Counted from the stretch's first letter, positions 16,322 through 25,380 are shown. The stretch: DNA of 64,000 bases from Clostridiales bacterium (GCA_019419955.1 JAHZIB010000001.1:56583-120582); one strand, 5' to 3'. A program made the numbers and translations. Notes: a model not told the origin generated them from the sequence alone.

Positions 16322-18964
16322 TTATTTATACATATTCTTATATTTTATATATACAAAAATACCTATGCCTGCAATAGTCAAAATTACAATTCCTATTGGA
16401 ATAACTCCTGCTTGCGGAATTATTCCACCTGCTGTTGTTTTATCATTATTTACACCCCCAACACTTCCATTGTTATCTGGTCTATCTATCGTAATATCAT
16501 CATCTATAACATCATCTATTGTTCCAACCATTTGATTGTCAAGATAAAATATAATAGAAGTATTTTTAGAAGGTTCCAATACAGAAACTTTTATCTGCTC
16601 TAAACTCACATCATCTATATTTGCTACCTCTTTTATATATAAATATATTCTGTCCGAATTATTTAATTCTTCAATATTTGATATGTCCCTTGTATCCACT
16701 TCAAAGTTAATTGCAACTGTTCCATCATCCATTAAAATCTCTTCAGCATCAATCCTAATCCAGTTTTCTATATTTTCCTCTGTATCACTACTTGATAAAT
16801 AGAAATAATATGTGTAATTTGTTTCTTCATTACCATGCATTATATTAGACAATGTAAGCTGTAAATTCATATATGGTTCTTCTGGTAATTCTTTATAAAG
16901 GTAGACTGATGCACCATTCAATTCAGTCACCATGTTTTCTAAGTCTGAAAGCATTGGCTCTACTGGTTCTTCAGGATCCGTTTTTTCTGCAACTGTAATA
17001 GCTTGTTCTGTTGTTTTATTTATTCCATTTTCTGTATATGATATTGTTACACTGGTTTGTCCTAATGTCAAATTCTTTCCATTTACTACATCATAGCCCG
17101 TTATTGGTCTTGTAGATGAATCACTATATGTTGCTGTAACTTCCATTCCTGTATCTGAAAAGTTCTCTCCTTCAAGATAGTCAACCTTATTAGGTGCCTT
17201 TGTTATCTCAATCTTCTCCAAATTTATATCTTCTTTAATCTCATTAGTTAAAGCTTTCACAGAAACATTTGCACTATTTTCTCCTGTGTTTTCTACATTC
17301 CAGTCTTGCCACTGATTTGCATTAAATCCCAGCTCGTTTGTATAATAACTTTCTCCCAAATTAACTTCCACATTCTTATCAGCTCTTTGATTCTCAGTCA
17401 TTATCATAACATTTTCCCCTGATGTTTCCATGCTTACCGCCACTATAAATGTATCTCCAGTTAGATTAATAGGGCTATCCAGCTCTATCACATGATATCC
17501 AGGCTCTAATGTAATACTGTTACCTGACTTAGTTTTAACCTCTTGTAAAGCAGAAAACTCGCCATTTTCGGCATTCACAAATACCTTAAAAGTAGCTTCT
17601 TGCATTGTATTTACTGCAACTTTATCAAGTAATTCTTCCTTACTTGCATCCCTATTAAACTTATTTCCAAAATATATTTTATTTCCCGAATATTCAAATG
17701 CAATTCTAGAACCTAACACATCATATTGATAAATATAATCATAATCCTTAGTTCCTGTTGCTTTCTGTATTCCAAATAACTCAGAGTAGACATTTGCATC
17801 ATCATATGAAATATACATAAATCCTTTATCGCCTATTTCCATTACTATTTCATCATTCTCTATTTTCACTTTATCTGCACCATATGTATTAGCAACCACA
17901 CGTTGCATATATTCATCAGTCAAGTCATTTGGCGAATATACCCCTATCCCATTAAGTTCTTCTTCATTATTCGCATAAAACTCTTGTTTTAACTGTGACA
18001 AATTTTCTCTTATTTCACTCCCCCATGAATTTTTTACTATCCATGCACCATTATTATTAGGTTTATTATCTGCCTTAAAATTATCTATGCTGTAATTATC
18101 ATCCCAACCAATAATTGCAACACCATGGTCTATTGGATATTCTTCACTATTACTACAATAAATTGCACCAGTATTATTGTTATATGCATCTGATAAAATC
18201 TGTGCACCATGAACCGCAGCATAAATTCCACCATAAGTTGTAATATGCTGTTTCATTTTTAACATTAGAGCATCTTTTTCCATATCATCTAAATCTTCGA
18301 ACATAACCGTATCATACAATGTAGAAGTAACTGTTTTATTTTGTATGTCAGAAATATCAATATCATTCATATTATCCTCAAATGGCATCTCGGTCTCATT
18401 AATCGCTCCCATCCCATTTGATAAATATGTCTCCGCATGTAAGAAATTTCCACCTTCAGCAACTTTTCTCGTAAATCCATATGGGTTTATTTTACTATTG
18501 TTAAATTCTCTTGTTATTCCATACATCATATGTCTTTCAGAAAAATCATATATATTGTTAGTATTACCATCTCTATAATCCTTCAAAGCTATATTTGTTT
18601 CTAATGCTCCAATTGAAGCAAATGCCCAGCAAGAATTTGTGCTTGCCTGGCTTTTAATCGCAACATTATTTGGAATTACATTTTGCAAGGTATATGCTGA
18701 ATCAACAGCACTTCTAACAGCATTTACACTCTTTAAAATATTAGTTCCTCCAATAAATTTGTTGTTTCCGCCCGAATAACTCGCATCATACATGCTAGGT
18801 TCAACAACCCTATTTTTCTCTTCCTCACTCAAATTCAAGTATGCCTTATACTCATCTGAAAATTCTACAAATTTCAAATCTCCAGCTACAGCACTTGCAC
18901 TTGTACATAAGCATACTAAGCTAAATACCATTGTAAGTATCACTATTTTTAGTCTCTTTTTCAT
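16322..18964 (-). CDS. Secreted papain-like (C1A) cysteine protease with Ig-like domain and membrane anchor
   Basis: 880 aa. A signal peptide (1-25, ending ASA) is followed by a C1A peptidase domain. The catalytic Cys112 is in STNSCWAFASIG, His280 in PIDHGVAIIGW and Asn312 in VKNSWGSE. A beta-rich lectin-like region (~430-590) follows, then a bacterial Ig-like (Big_3) domain (~595-670, LEGENFSDTGMEVTATYSD). A further beta domain (~680-800) and an acidic linker lead to a C-terminal helix (PIGIVILTIAGIGIFVYI) with a YKNMYK basic tail. IPQAG just before the helix resembles a sortase motif, though not LPxTG. Probably a cell-surface protease acting on host or dietary protein. The gene stands alone. 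Confidence 0.9.
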   Translation of the reverse strand: MKKRLKIVILTMVFSLVCLCTSASAVAGDLKFVEFSDEYKAYLNLSEEEKNRVVEPSMYDASYSGGNNKFIGGTNILKSVNAVRSAVDSAYTLQNVIPNNVAIKSQASTNSCWAFASIGALETNIALKDYRDGNTNNIYDFSERHMMYGITREFNNSKINPYGFTRKVAEGGNFLHAETYLSNGMGAINETEMPFEDNMNDIDISDIQNKTVTSTLYDTVMFEDLDDMEKDALMLKMKQHITTYGGIYAAVHGAQILSDAYNNNTGAIYCSNSEEYPIDHGVAIIGWDDNYSIDNFKADNKPNNNGAWIVKNSWGSEIRENLSQLKQEFYANNEEELNGIGVYSPNDLTDEYMQRVVANTYGADKVKIENDEIVMEIGDKGFMYISYDDANVYSELFGIQKATGTKDYDYIYQYDVLGSRIAFEYSGNKIYFGNKFNRDASKEELLDKVAVNTMQEATFKVFVNAENGEFSALQEVKTKSGNSITLEPGYHVIELDSPINLTGDTFIVAVSMETSGENVMIMTENQRADKNVEVNLGESYYTNELGFNANQWQDWNVENTGENSANVSVKALTNEIKEDINLEKIEITKAPNKVDYLEGENFSDTGMEVTATYSDSSTRPITGYDVVNGKNLTLGQTSVTISYTENGINKTTEQAITVAEKTDPEEPVEPMLSDLENMVTELNGASVYLYKELPEEPYMNLQLTLSNIMHGNEETNYTYYFYLSSSDTEENIENWIRIDAEEILMDDGTVAINFEVDTRDISNIEELNNSDRIYLYIKEVANIDDVSLEQIKVSVLEPSKNTSIIFYLDNQMVGTIDDVIDDDITIDRPDNNGSVGGVNNDKTTAGGIIPQAGVIPIGIVILTIAGIGIFVYIKYKNMYK

Positions 18965-19145
18965 AAGTATATCATCCCTCCTCTGTGAATTTCTGGTTGT
19001 ATGTTATCCCAAAATTTTTCCACAGTCAATCATAAATTAATATACTTATATCATATCCTATGCCATAACAAAATTCAAGCTTTTTTTACAATTTTGTCAT
19101 AGCATAATATCTGTATTTTTCATAAAAAAGAGTACTATATCATAT

Positions 19146-19994
19146 TTAAACCATTACTTCTGTCTTGCCTTGGTATACTGTTGTGGCAGGTCCTTGCATG
19201 TAAATATGATTGTCCTTACCCCATTCAATTTTTAGTTCTCCACCTCTTAAATTAACTGTTACATTTTCATCTGTATATCCATTTAATCCTGATGCGACCA
19301 TTGCAGCACATGCACCAGTACCACATGCAAAAGTTTCTCCTACGCCTCTTTCCCATACTCTAATTTTAATTCTATTCTTATCTATAATTTGCACAAACTC
19401 TACATTTGTCCTATTAGGAAAAATCGGATTGTTCTCTATAATAGGTCCAAGCCTTCCTATATCTACATTTTCCAAATCCTCCACAAAAGTTATTGCATGA
19501 GGGTTTCCCATCGATACCACTGTAAATCTCATTTGCTCCCCATCAACATCCAAATCTAAATCCTTATTGAAAGCTTCATAAACATTATATGGTATATTTT
19601 TGTCTTGAAAAATAGGTTCTCCCATATCAACAATCGCCTCATTAAATTCTCCAGACACTCCTTCAATCAATTTTACTTTCTTAACTCCTGCTAAAGTCTC
19701 AATTGTAATTTTATCATTATTGCTCAACTCGTTGTCATGAATAAACTTAGCAGCACATCTTATACCATTTCCACACATTTCAGCCTCACTGCCATCACTA
19801 TTAAAAATACGCATTTTAAAATCTGATTTATTATTGTCAGGTTTATCAATCAAAATTACCCCATCTGCACCTACTCCAAAATGTCTATCACTTAATTTTT
19901 TAGCTAACTCTGGTATATTTTCTAAATTTCTTTCCATACAGTTAATATATATATAGTCATTTCCAAGACCTGTCATTTTAGTAAAATGTAGCAT
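19146..19994 (-). CDS. dapF: Diaminopimelate epimerase
   Basis: 282 aa. Converts LL- to meso-diaminopimelate for lysine and peptidoglycan synthesis. Both catalytic cysteines are in their standard settings: EMCGNGIRCAAKF (~73) and ETFACGTGACAAMVAS (~226). The N-terminus FTKMTGLGNDYIYI is typical and the length is normal (~275-285). No other lysine-pathway gene is adjacent. The ATG at 19994 is preceded by a GAGGTGAT ribosome site. It is transcribed on the minus strand between the surface protease and a DnaQ-like exonuclease. Confidence 0.96.
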   Translation of the reverse strand: MLHFTKMTGLGNDYIYINCMERNLENIPELAKKLSDRHFGVGADGVILIDKPDNNKSDFKMRIFNSDGSEAEMCGNGIRCAAKFIHDNELSNNDKITIETLAGVKKVKLIEGVSGEFNEAIVDMGEPIFQDKNIPYNVYEAFNKDLDLDVDGEQMRFTVVSMGNPHAITFVEDLENVDIGRLGPIIENNPIFPNRTNVEFVQIIDKNRIKIRVWERGVGETFACGTGACAAMVASGLNGYTDENVTVNLRGGELKIEWGKDNHIYMQGPATTVYQGKTEVMV

Positions 19995-20125
19995 ATAATC
20001 ACCTCTACGGCTAGTATATGCTACATTTTAAAATTTATACGACTTTTTTTAAGAGATTTTACTACACCATACATGTTACTTTTAACAATTGCCTTTTTGT
20101 TTTTTGCTGTATTGCCTATTTCTTA

Positions 20126-20761
20126 CTAAGCTAAATTGCGTAGTTCATTGTATAAAAAATATGTAATCTCAACGTCTCTCAAACCTCTGTGAGCTCCTTC
20201 ATAACTAATATTAAAATGTTCTGCTAAAGTACCAAGTTTGTGATTCTTGCTATCTGGAACTAACCTTCTAGCTATATACATAGTATCTACATAGGAATTC
20301 CTTAAGTTATAATCTAAATATTTTAAACATTTATTACGTAAAAAACCTAAATCAAAGTTCACATTATGTCCTATTATGGTATTATCTCCTGTAAATTCCA
20401 CAAACTCTTTTAATACAACCTCAGGACATTTTCCATCTTTTAGCATTTCGTCAGTAATTCCTGTTAAATTTGTAATAAATGTTGACAACTTTCTATTTAT
20501 TTTTATTAATTCATTATATGTATCAATTATTTGATTATTTTTTACTTTAATAGCTCCGATTTCAATTATATCATCGTCTACAGGTGATAATCCTGTTGTT
20601 TCAATATCTACTAAAACATAATCATCAACAAACTTTATTTCATTTATATTCGTTTTATTTTTCTGCAAATTTGATAGGTTAAAGCTTGTTTGAACACCTT
20701 CTTCTTCATTGTTTATTTTTTTTCTTCTATTATTGTTTATATAAATATATTTATTGTACAT
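20126..20761 (-). CDS. DnaQ-like 3'-5' exonuclease
   Basis: 211 aa from ATG 20761, which has GGGGAG 4 bases upstream; an in-frame ATG at 20773 has a poorer site. A DEDDh exonuclease domain is complete: YVLVDIETTGLSP (Asp/Glu, ~49-61), GHNVNFDLGFLRNK (Asp, ~130) and HRGLRDVEITYFL (His/Asp, ~190). The proteins most like it are stand-alone epsilon-type or PolC-exonuclease-like nucleases in Bacillota, which may proofread or trim DNA or RNA. The first ~45 residues are Asn/Lys-rich and look unstructured. No operon partner is visible. Confidence 0.88.
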   Translation of the reverse strand: MYNKYIYINNNRRKKINNEEEGVQTSFNLSNLQKNKTNINEIKFVDDYVLVDIETTGLSPVDDDIIEIGAIKVKNNQIIDTYNELIKINRKLSTFITNLTGITDEMLKDGKCPEVVLKEFVEFTGDNTIIGHNVNFDLGFLRNKCLKYLDYNLRNSYVDTMYIARRLVPDSKNHKLGTLAEHFNISYEGAHRGLRDVEITYFLYNELRNLA

Positions 20762-20876
20762 TTTTCTCCCCATTTCTTTTTGTATTTTTCTTATTTTATA
20801 ATATTTATTTATAAATTACAAGAAAAAAATTAAATTTTATAGTTTTTTATTTACTTTTCAAATATTAGTACAAAAT

Positions 20877-20906
20877 AAGACTGCTAGCAAACTTGCTAGC
20901 AGTCTT
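20877..20906 (-). terminator. Perfect 14-bp hairpin terminator after the C39-like gene
   Basis: AAGACTGCTAGCAA and TTGCTAGCAGTCTT form a perfect 14-bp stem with a 2-base turn, 10 bases after the stop codon at 20917. On the minus strand it is followed by ATTTTG. It is the strongest hairpin in the window. Confidence 0.75.
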
Positions 20907-20916
20907 AAAGTTCTTA

Positions 20917-21609
20917 TTAAAGATACCTCTCTACAAATTCTCTTTCCCAAACCCAAGCTCCTTTTATGCCAGGTAAAAGTTTCTTAAAAGGAATAGCCAC
21001 CATTGCTTCTTCTGGATGATTTACTATTCTGTTTCCATCCATAATAATTGCTGTTTGACCAATTCCAATTCCAATTAAAGTTACGAAATGGTTGCCTTTC
21101 TTACTACTATCATTGTGATAGATTGCATTAGATACTAAAATTGTAATAGGTTTACCCTCCTTTAAAGCTCTTAAGATGTTACTTAAGGAAGATTCTTCTT
21201 TAGTCAGATTGTGAAACAGAGCATACTCGGTTCCAGCTGCATCAACAATTAGTCCTTCTTCATTGTACACATAGGCTCTGTAGCCTTTGTAATCACACTG
21301 CTCTATAATTTCCAATAAAGAGGTCTGTAACCCCATTAACCTCAGCGCATATTCTACGGCTAATGGTCCACAGCCACCTTCTCCTATTGTCCCTTTTCTG
21401 CCATAAAGTAAATTCGAAAAAGCAGAATGTTTCTGACTAATAGGAAATATAGTTTCCGTAAGTGGACAAATCATCTCCACTTTAACCCCTTGACTGCTTG
21501 TAATTAATCTTCCTTGAAAATTCTTCTTCCATATCTCATCAGCCCTATCTAATACCTCTCTTTCTCTTTTGTTTTTCACTCGAATTTGATTTTCCGGAAA
21601 ATTTAACAT
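20917..21609 (-). CDS. C39-like (papain-fold) cysteine peptidase, cytoplasmic
   Basis: 230 aa without a signal peptide or transmembrane helix. A C39-like triad is readable: Cys80 in GEGGCGPLAVEYALRLMG, His174 in GNHFVTLIGIG, and Asp191 in IIMDGNRIV. The Gly-Gly-Cys-Gly-Pro context is typical of C39-like domains that cut double-Gly leaders or act on unknown peptides. Here the domain is free-standing rather than part of an ABC exporter. Composition is less AT-skewed than the surroundings, and the gene has its own consensus promoter and strong terminator. The substrate is unknown; a toxin-like role is possible but unsupported. Confidence 0.75.
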   Translation of the reverse strand: MLNFPENQIRVKNKREREVLDRADEIWKKNFQGRLITSSQGVKVEMICPLTETIFPISQKHSAFSNLLYGRKGTIGEGGCGPLAVEYALRLMGLQTSLLEIIEQCDYKGYRAYVYNEEGLIVDAAGTEYALFHNLTKEESSLSNILRALKEGKPITILVSNAIYHNDSSKKGNHFVTLIGIGIGQTAIIMDGNRIVNHPEEAMVAIPFKKLLPGIKGAWVWEREFVERYL

Positions 21610-21652
21610 AAAATTTTCCTCCTTTCAAAAGTCAGGTACCTACCTTTATGGT

Positions 21653-21681
21653 ATTATAACATTTAAGATAACCATTTTCAA
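21653..21681 (-). promoter_or_regulatory. Consensus SigA promoter of the C39-like gene
   Basis: On the minus strand TTGAAA (21681-21676), a 17-base spacer, then TATAAT (21658-21653). The leader ends with AAAGGAGGAAAA before the ATG at 21609. Confidence 0.7.
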
Positions 21682-21699
21682 GTTTCTCTCTTGCCTCCC

Positions 21700-22413
21700 T
21701 CATTCTTTAAACTCCTTTGCCAACTTTCCTATAGCCTTTGTCTCGATTCTTGAGACATACGAACGTGATATTCCCATCATCTCCGCTATTTCGTGCTGAG
21801 TTTTAGGTTTCTTTCCATTTAGTCCAAACCTTAATTCAACTATGGATTTTTCTCTATCTTTTAATACTTCTTTCATTTTATTATATAGTTTTTTTATTTT
21901 AAATTTTAAATCCACCTCATCTTCTATACTTCTTTCATCGTTTTCAATAACTTCTTGTAAAGTAACAGTATTATCATCTTTGTCTTTTCCTATAGGGTCT
22001 TCCAAATATACTTCTGCATTTAATTTTTTAGCACTCCTTAAATACATCAAAATTTCATTGTCTATACATCTTGCTGCATATGTTGCAAGTCTAACACCTT
22101 TTGATGCCTCAAAGCTGTTTATTCCCTTTATTAATCCAATTGTACCAATTGAAATCAAGTCATCCTGTTCTGCTTTGGCTGTAGAATATTTTTTGCATAT
22201 ATGTGCAACTAATCTTAAATTTCTTTCAATTAAAATGTTTCTCGCTTCCTCATCACCATTTTGCATCTGTTCTAAGTACTCTCTTTCCTCTTCTGTAGAC
22301 AATGGCTCTGGAAATAAATTGTTGGTCGATATATATCCTATTAAAAATACTGCTGATTTCAAAAACTCAATAAAAGTTATTGCTCCCAAGCTTCCACATA
22401 ACGCTGTAAACAT
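21700..22413 (-). CDS. sigK: Sporulation sigma factor SigK
   Basis: 237 aa from ATG 22413, 5 bases after GGAGGTG; the longer in-frame start at 22440 has no such site. The protein begins MFTALCGSLGAITFIEFLKS, the hydrophobic pro-sequence-like start of SigK. Region 2 (NLRLVAHICKKY...DLISIGTIGLIKGINSF...ATYAARCIDNEILMYLRS) and a region 4 helix-turn-helix (QHEIAEMMGISRSYVSRIE) follow. SigK directs late mother-cell transcription during sporulation. The gene is uninterrupted, so no skin-type element splits it here. Processing by a SpoIVFB-type protease is expected from the family. Confidence 0.93.
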   Translation of the reverse strand: MFTALCGSLGAITFIEFLKSAVFLIGYISTNNLFPEPLSTEEEREYLEQMQNGDEEARNILIERNLRLVAHICKKYSTAKAEQDDLISIGTIGLIKGINSFEASKGVRLATYAARCIDNEILMYLRSAKKLNAEVYLEDPIGKDKDDNTVTLQEVIENDERSIEDEVDLKFKIKKLYNKMKEVLKDREKSIVELRFGLNGKKPKTQHEIAEMMGISRSYVSRIETKAIGKLAKEFKE

Positions 22414-22542
22414 AAATGCACCTCCGTTTTCCTTATACATAGATTATATGTTTTAAGAATTCAAAAGTGCATGACCAGTAAAAATATTCTTAAATCAAAA
22501 TAATTCGCATATTCGAATATTCAAAGAATATTTATTTAGTGG

Positions 22543-23361
22543 GTGATTTATTTGGTAAAAATTAAAGATTTCTTTATTGGCATTTTGCTCGGGAGTGGTG
22601 CTATTCTGCCTGGAATAAGCAGTGGCGTGCTTTGTGTTATATTAGGTATTTATGATAAATTAATTAATTCTATTTTTGGTTTATTTAAAAATTTCAGAAA
22701 AAATTTTCTATATTTGTTGCCTATTGCCTTAGGTGGTTTTATTGGGGTTTTTATAGTTAGTAATATCTTAAAATATTTATTTAATACTTACCCATTGCAG
22801 ACAAATTTCTGTTTTATAGGACTAATTCTTGGTAGTTTACCTCTTTTAGCAAAAAAAATAAATAGTGAGCATACTTTCAAACCAATCTACTTGCTTTTTA
22901 CCATCATTTCACTTATATTAGGCTATTTGCTCGTTATTTTGGAAAACAAGCTCAATTTTACAGGTACCTTAGCCAACATTTCTAGTGGTTATTTAGTATT
23001 ATCGGGTTTTCTTATGTCGGTTGGAGTAGTTGTTCCAGGTGTTAGCAACACCTTAATACTAATGTGTTTAGGAGTTTATCCTACATACTTAAATGCAATT
23101 TCCGTTCTAGACTTAAATATTTTGATTCCCATGGGAATAGGATTAGTACTTGGTTGTATAATTTTTCTCCTCATTATGAAAATACTTCTTAAATACTTTT
23201 ATATGCAAACATACTATTCTATTATCGGATTTACTTTAGGTAGTGTTCTTGTGTTGTATAGTCCTATTACTTTTGATTTAGCAGGCATTTCAGCTATAAT
23301 ATTATTAATACTTGGTTTTATGATTGCTGGAAAATTAGAAAAAATGAACAAAGAGACGTAG
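22543..23361 (+). CDS. DUF368 membrane protein, putative polyprenyl-phosphate translocase
   Basis: 272 aa with about eight membrane segments. Two inverted-repeat-like halves each carry a Pro-Gly-x-Ser/Val-Ser motif (LPGISSGVLCVILGIYDKLI at ~22-41 and VVPGVSNTLILMCLGVYPTYL at ~165), the DUF368 hallmark. Members of this family were recently linked to returning undecaprenyl phosphate across the membrane. The start is uncertain: GTG 22543 overlaps a GGGTGA site that would suit the in-frame TTG at 22552. It is transcribed divergently from sigK. The leader contains repeated GAATATTC words. Confidence 0.87.
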   Translation: MIYLVKIKDFFIGILLGSGAILPGISSGVLCVILGIYDKLINSIFGLFKNFRKNFLYLLPIALGGFIGVFIVSNILKYLFNTYPLQTNFCFIGLILGSLPLLAKKINSEHTFKPIYLLFTIISLILGYLLVILENKLNFTGTLANISSGYLVLSGFLMSVGVVVPGVSNTLILMCLGVYPTYLNAISVLDLNILIPMGIGLVLGCIIFLLIMKILLKYFYMQTYYSIIGFTLGSVLVLYSPITFDLAGISAIILLILGFMIAGKLEKMNKET

Positions 23362-23388
23362 TAGTCCTTTGTTCTACATATAATCTGC

Positions 23389-24624
23389 TTATTTTTTTCT
23401 CCTTATAATCCATCCATTTTTACACTCTACGGGAAGTTTCATCTTTATTGTTTGCCCAGCCTTACCTGGATTTACAAATTCTACTTCTTCATCTGTTTCA
23501 GTATCCCAGAGTCTATCTATTGTAAACCTGTATGGGTTAATATTGTCAGGAATTAAAATTTCTAAAATATCTCCAACCCTTAGTTTATTTCTAATCTCTA
23601 TTGTAGATTTATTCTCTTCATACTCTATAACTTTTCCACCAAATTCATAATCCGGATTATATTGTTTTCCATCATATTCTTGGAAATCCTTATTTTCTCT
23701 GCTATTAAAATAGAAAGTTGTAAGTCCTCTTGTCTTAGTTTTTTCAAGCTCATTAAAATATTTTGTATAATCATATTTTTCTGGATTTTGCAAATAATTA
23801 TCAATCGCACATCTATAACTATTTACAACAGAAGCCAGATAATATTCTGTTTTAAGCCTTCCCTCTATCTTTAAACTATCCATTCCCATTTCAATAATTT
23901 CTGGAATTTCCTTTATTAAGCATAAATCTTTTGATGAAAAAATATATGTACCTTTCTCATCATGCTCTACCGGCATCAAATTTCCAGGTTTGTTATGTTC
24001 CTCCACATAAACATTATATGCCCATCTGCAACTCTGTGCACAATCTCCCAGATTTGCACTTCTTGAAGCCAAAAAATCACTTAAAAAACATCTTCCTGAG
24101 TATCCAAAGCAAATTGCTCCATGTACAAACATTTCTACTTCCAAGTCTTTTGGTTTGTTTTTCATTATTTCATGTATTTGCTCTTTATTCATTTCTCTTC
24201 CGAGTATTACCCTTTTAGCACCATTTTTATACCAAAAATTTGCTGAATGATAACTTACAGTATTTGCTTGTGTACTTATATGAATATCAACATCTGGTGC
24301 ATATTCTTTTAAAATTTCAATTACGCCTCCATCAGATGCAATAATTCCATCTACTTTTAGCTTATTTAACATCTTAGCCTGTTTCTTTATTTCTTCATAA
24401 TACTCATCCCAAGCATAAATATTTATTGTTGCATAAACTTTTTTTCCTATACTATGTGCATATTGAATTGTTTTTGACAAATCATCATTATTTACTTCTG
24501 CTCTACTTCGTAAAGACAATGCACCTGTACCACAATACACAGCATCTGCACCATACATAAATGCTGTTTTTGCTTTCTCATATGACCCTGCTGGCGCTAA
24601 TAGTTCTGGTTTTTTATTCGTCAT
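23389..24624 (-). CDS. U32 family protein (tRNA hydroxylation TrhP/RlhA type)
   Basis: 411 aa from ATG 24624 (MTNKKPELLAPAGS), which has GGAGG 7 bases upstream; the longer in-frame start at 24636 lies within that site. The family start ELLAPAGSYEKAKTAFMYGADAVYCG and the Cys cluster CFGYSGRCFLSDFL...GDCAQSCRW are clear and probably bind an iron-sulfur cluster. Annotated as peptidase U32, but characterised relatives (YegQ/TrhP, RlhA) take part in prephenate-dependent hydroxylation of tRNA or 23S rRNA. The C-terminal beta-barrel domain (~330-411) is present. The ribosome site and leader lie within an 82-bp direct repeat. Confidence 0.9.
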   Translation of the reverse strand: MTNKKPELLAPAGSYEKAKTAFMYGADAVYCGTGALSLRSRAEVNNDDLSKTIQYAHSIGKKVYATINIYAWDEYYEEIKKQAKMLNKLKVDGIIASDGGVIEILKEYAPDVDIHISTQANTVSYHSANFWYKNGAKRVILGREMNKEQIHEIMKNKPKDLEVEMFVHGAICFGYSGRCFLSDFLASRSANLGDCAQSCRWAYNVYVEEHNKPGNLMPVEHDEKGTYIFSSKDLCLIKEIPEIIEMGMDSLKIEGRLKTEYYLASVVNSYRCAIDNYLQNPEKYDYTKYFNELEKTKTRGLTTFYFNSRENKDFQEYDGKQYNPDYEFGGKVIEYEENKSTIEIRNKLRVGDILEILIPDNINPYRFTIDRLWDTETDEEVEFVNPGKAGQTIKMKLPVECKNGWIIRRKK

Positions 24625-24706
24625 AATAACCTCCATTCGAGCGAATTTATGCTCTAATAAAAATTTTATTTATAACCTCTATTAAATTCGTGAGAATGTT
24701 AGAGGT
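24625..24706. repeat. 82-bp direct repeat, copy 1
   Basis: This segment is identical over 82 bases to 24790-24871. It includes the GGAGG site of the U32 gene on the minus strand and contains internal inverted parts: ATTCG-AG-CGAAT, and CCTCTA...TAGAGG. The core AATTTATGCTCT also occurs, diverged, at 8098-8143. Confidence 0.9.
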
Positions 24707-24719
24707 TATTATTAGCCAT

Positions 24720-24743
24720 CTCAAAATTCGTTAGAATTTTGAG
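24720..24743. repeat. 10-bp palindrome between the 82-bp repeats
   Basis: CTCAAAATTC and GAATTTTGAG form a perfect stem with a GTTA loop. It sits in the 83-base spacer between the two repeat copies, which otherwise holds only a 23-codon GTG-started reading frame after the copy-2 GGAGG site. Confidence 0.6.
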
Positions 24744-24789
24744 GGCGATAGCGATTGTAGCTGTTATTGTGAAAAACTTGTTTTTTCAC

Positions 24790-24871
24790 AATAACCTCCA
24801 TTCGAGCGAATTTATGCTCTAATAAAAATTTTATTTATAACCTCTATTAAATTCGTGAGAATGTTAGAGGT
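24790..24871. repeat. 82-bp direct repeat, copy 2
   Basis: Identical to 24625-24706. On the minus strand its GGAGGTTATT is followed by GTG (24789) opening a 23-codon frame that ends before copy 1. That frame looks like a by-product of the duplication. The repeat ends 5 bases before the trmL stop codon. Confidence 0.9.
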
Positions 24872-24876
24872 CGATT

Positions 24877-25380
24877 TCATCCCATATTAAAATATTCACT
24901 TATTTCCTCCAAACCCACAAATTCATTCTGTCTCATAATCTCATAAGCAACTATCGCAACTGAATTTGAAAGGTTTAAAGAACGCAAAGTTGGTCTCATT
25001 GGTATTCTTATTGTTTTATCAATATATTTAAGTAAACTGTCCTCTGGAAGCCCTTTAGTTTCCTTTCCAAAAAGTGCAAACACTTCTTCCATTTCTTTAT
25101 ATTGAGGTTCAGAATATACATGCTTTCCTTTTGTAGTCACAAAAAACATATTGTTTTCTTCTGGCTTGTACTTTTCCAAAAACTTTTCATATGAAGAATG
25201 TTCTTCAATAACAAGTTTATCCCAGTAATCAAGTCCTGCTCTTTTTACTGCCTTTTCAGATATACTAAATCCAAGTGGATGTACAAGATGTAATTTAGCT
25301 CCAAGTGCTGCACAAGTTCTTGCAATATTTCCTGTATTTTGTGGTATCTCTGGTTCAACTAATACAATATTTAACTTCAT
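24877..25380 (-). CDS. trmL: tRNA (cytidine(34)-2'-O)-methyltransferase
   Basis: 167 aa, the usual size. SPOUT-fold enzyme that methylates the wobble ribose of tRNA-Leu isoacceptors. The N-terminus VLVEPEIPQNTGNIARTCAA and the trefoil-knot motifs FGKETKGLP and RSLNLSNSVAIVAYEIMRQ are diagnostic. It is divergent from the gene at 25520; the ATG at 25380 follows a GGGAG site. Downstream lies the duplicated 82-bp repeat and then the U32 gene, another likely RNA-modification factor. Confidence 0.95.
   Translation of the reverse strand: MKLNIVLVEPEIPQNTGNIARTCAALGAKLHLVHPLGFSISEKAVKRAGLDYWDKLVIEEHSSYEKFLEKYKPEENNMFFVTTKGKHVYSEPQYKEMEEVFALFGKETKGLPEDSLLKYIDKTIRIPMRPTLRSLNLSNSVAIVAYEIMRQNEFVGLEEISEYFNMG

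Noticed and set aside
21700..22413. Skin-type interruption of sigK
   Set aside because: The reading frame is continuous through all sigma regions.
24744..24789. 23-codon GTG-started frame after repeat copy 2
   Set aside because: Its start and ribosome site are by-products of the duplicated leader; the peptide is Asn/Arg-rich and ends before copy 1.
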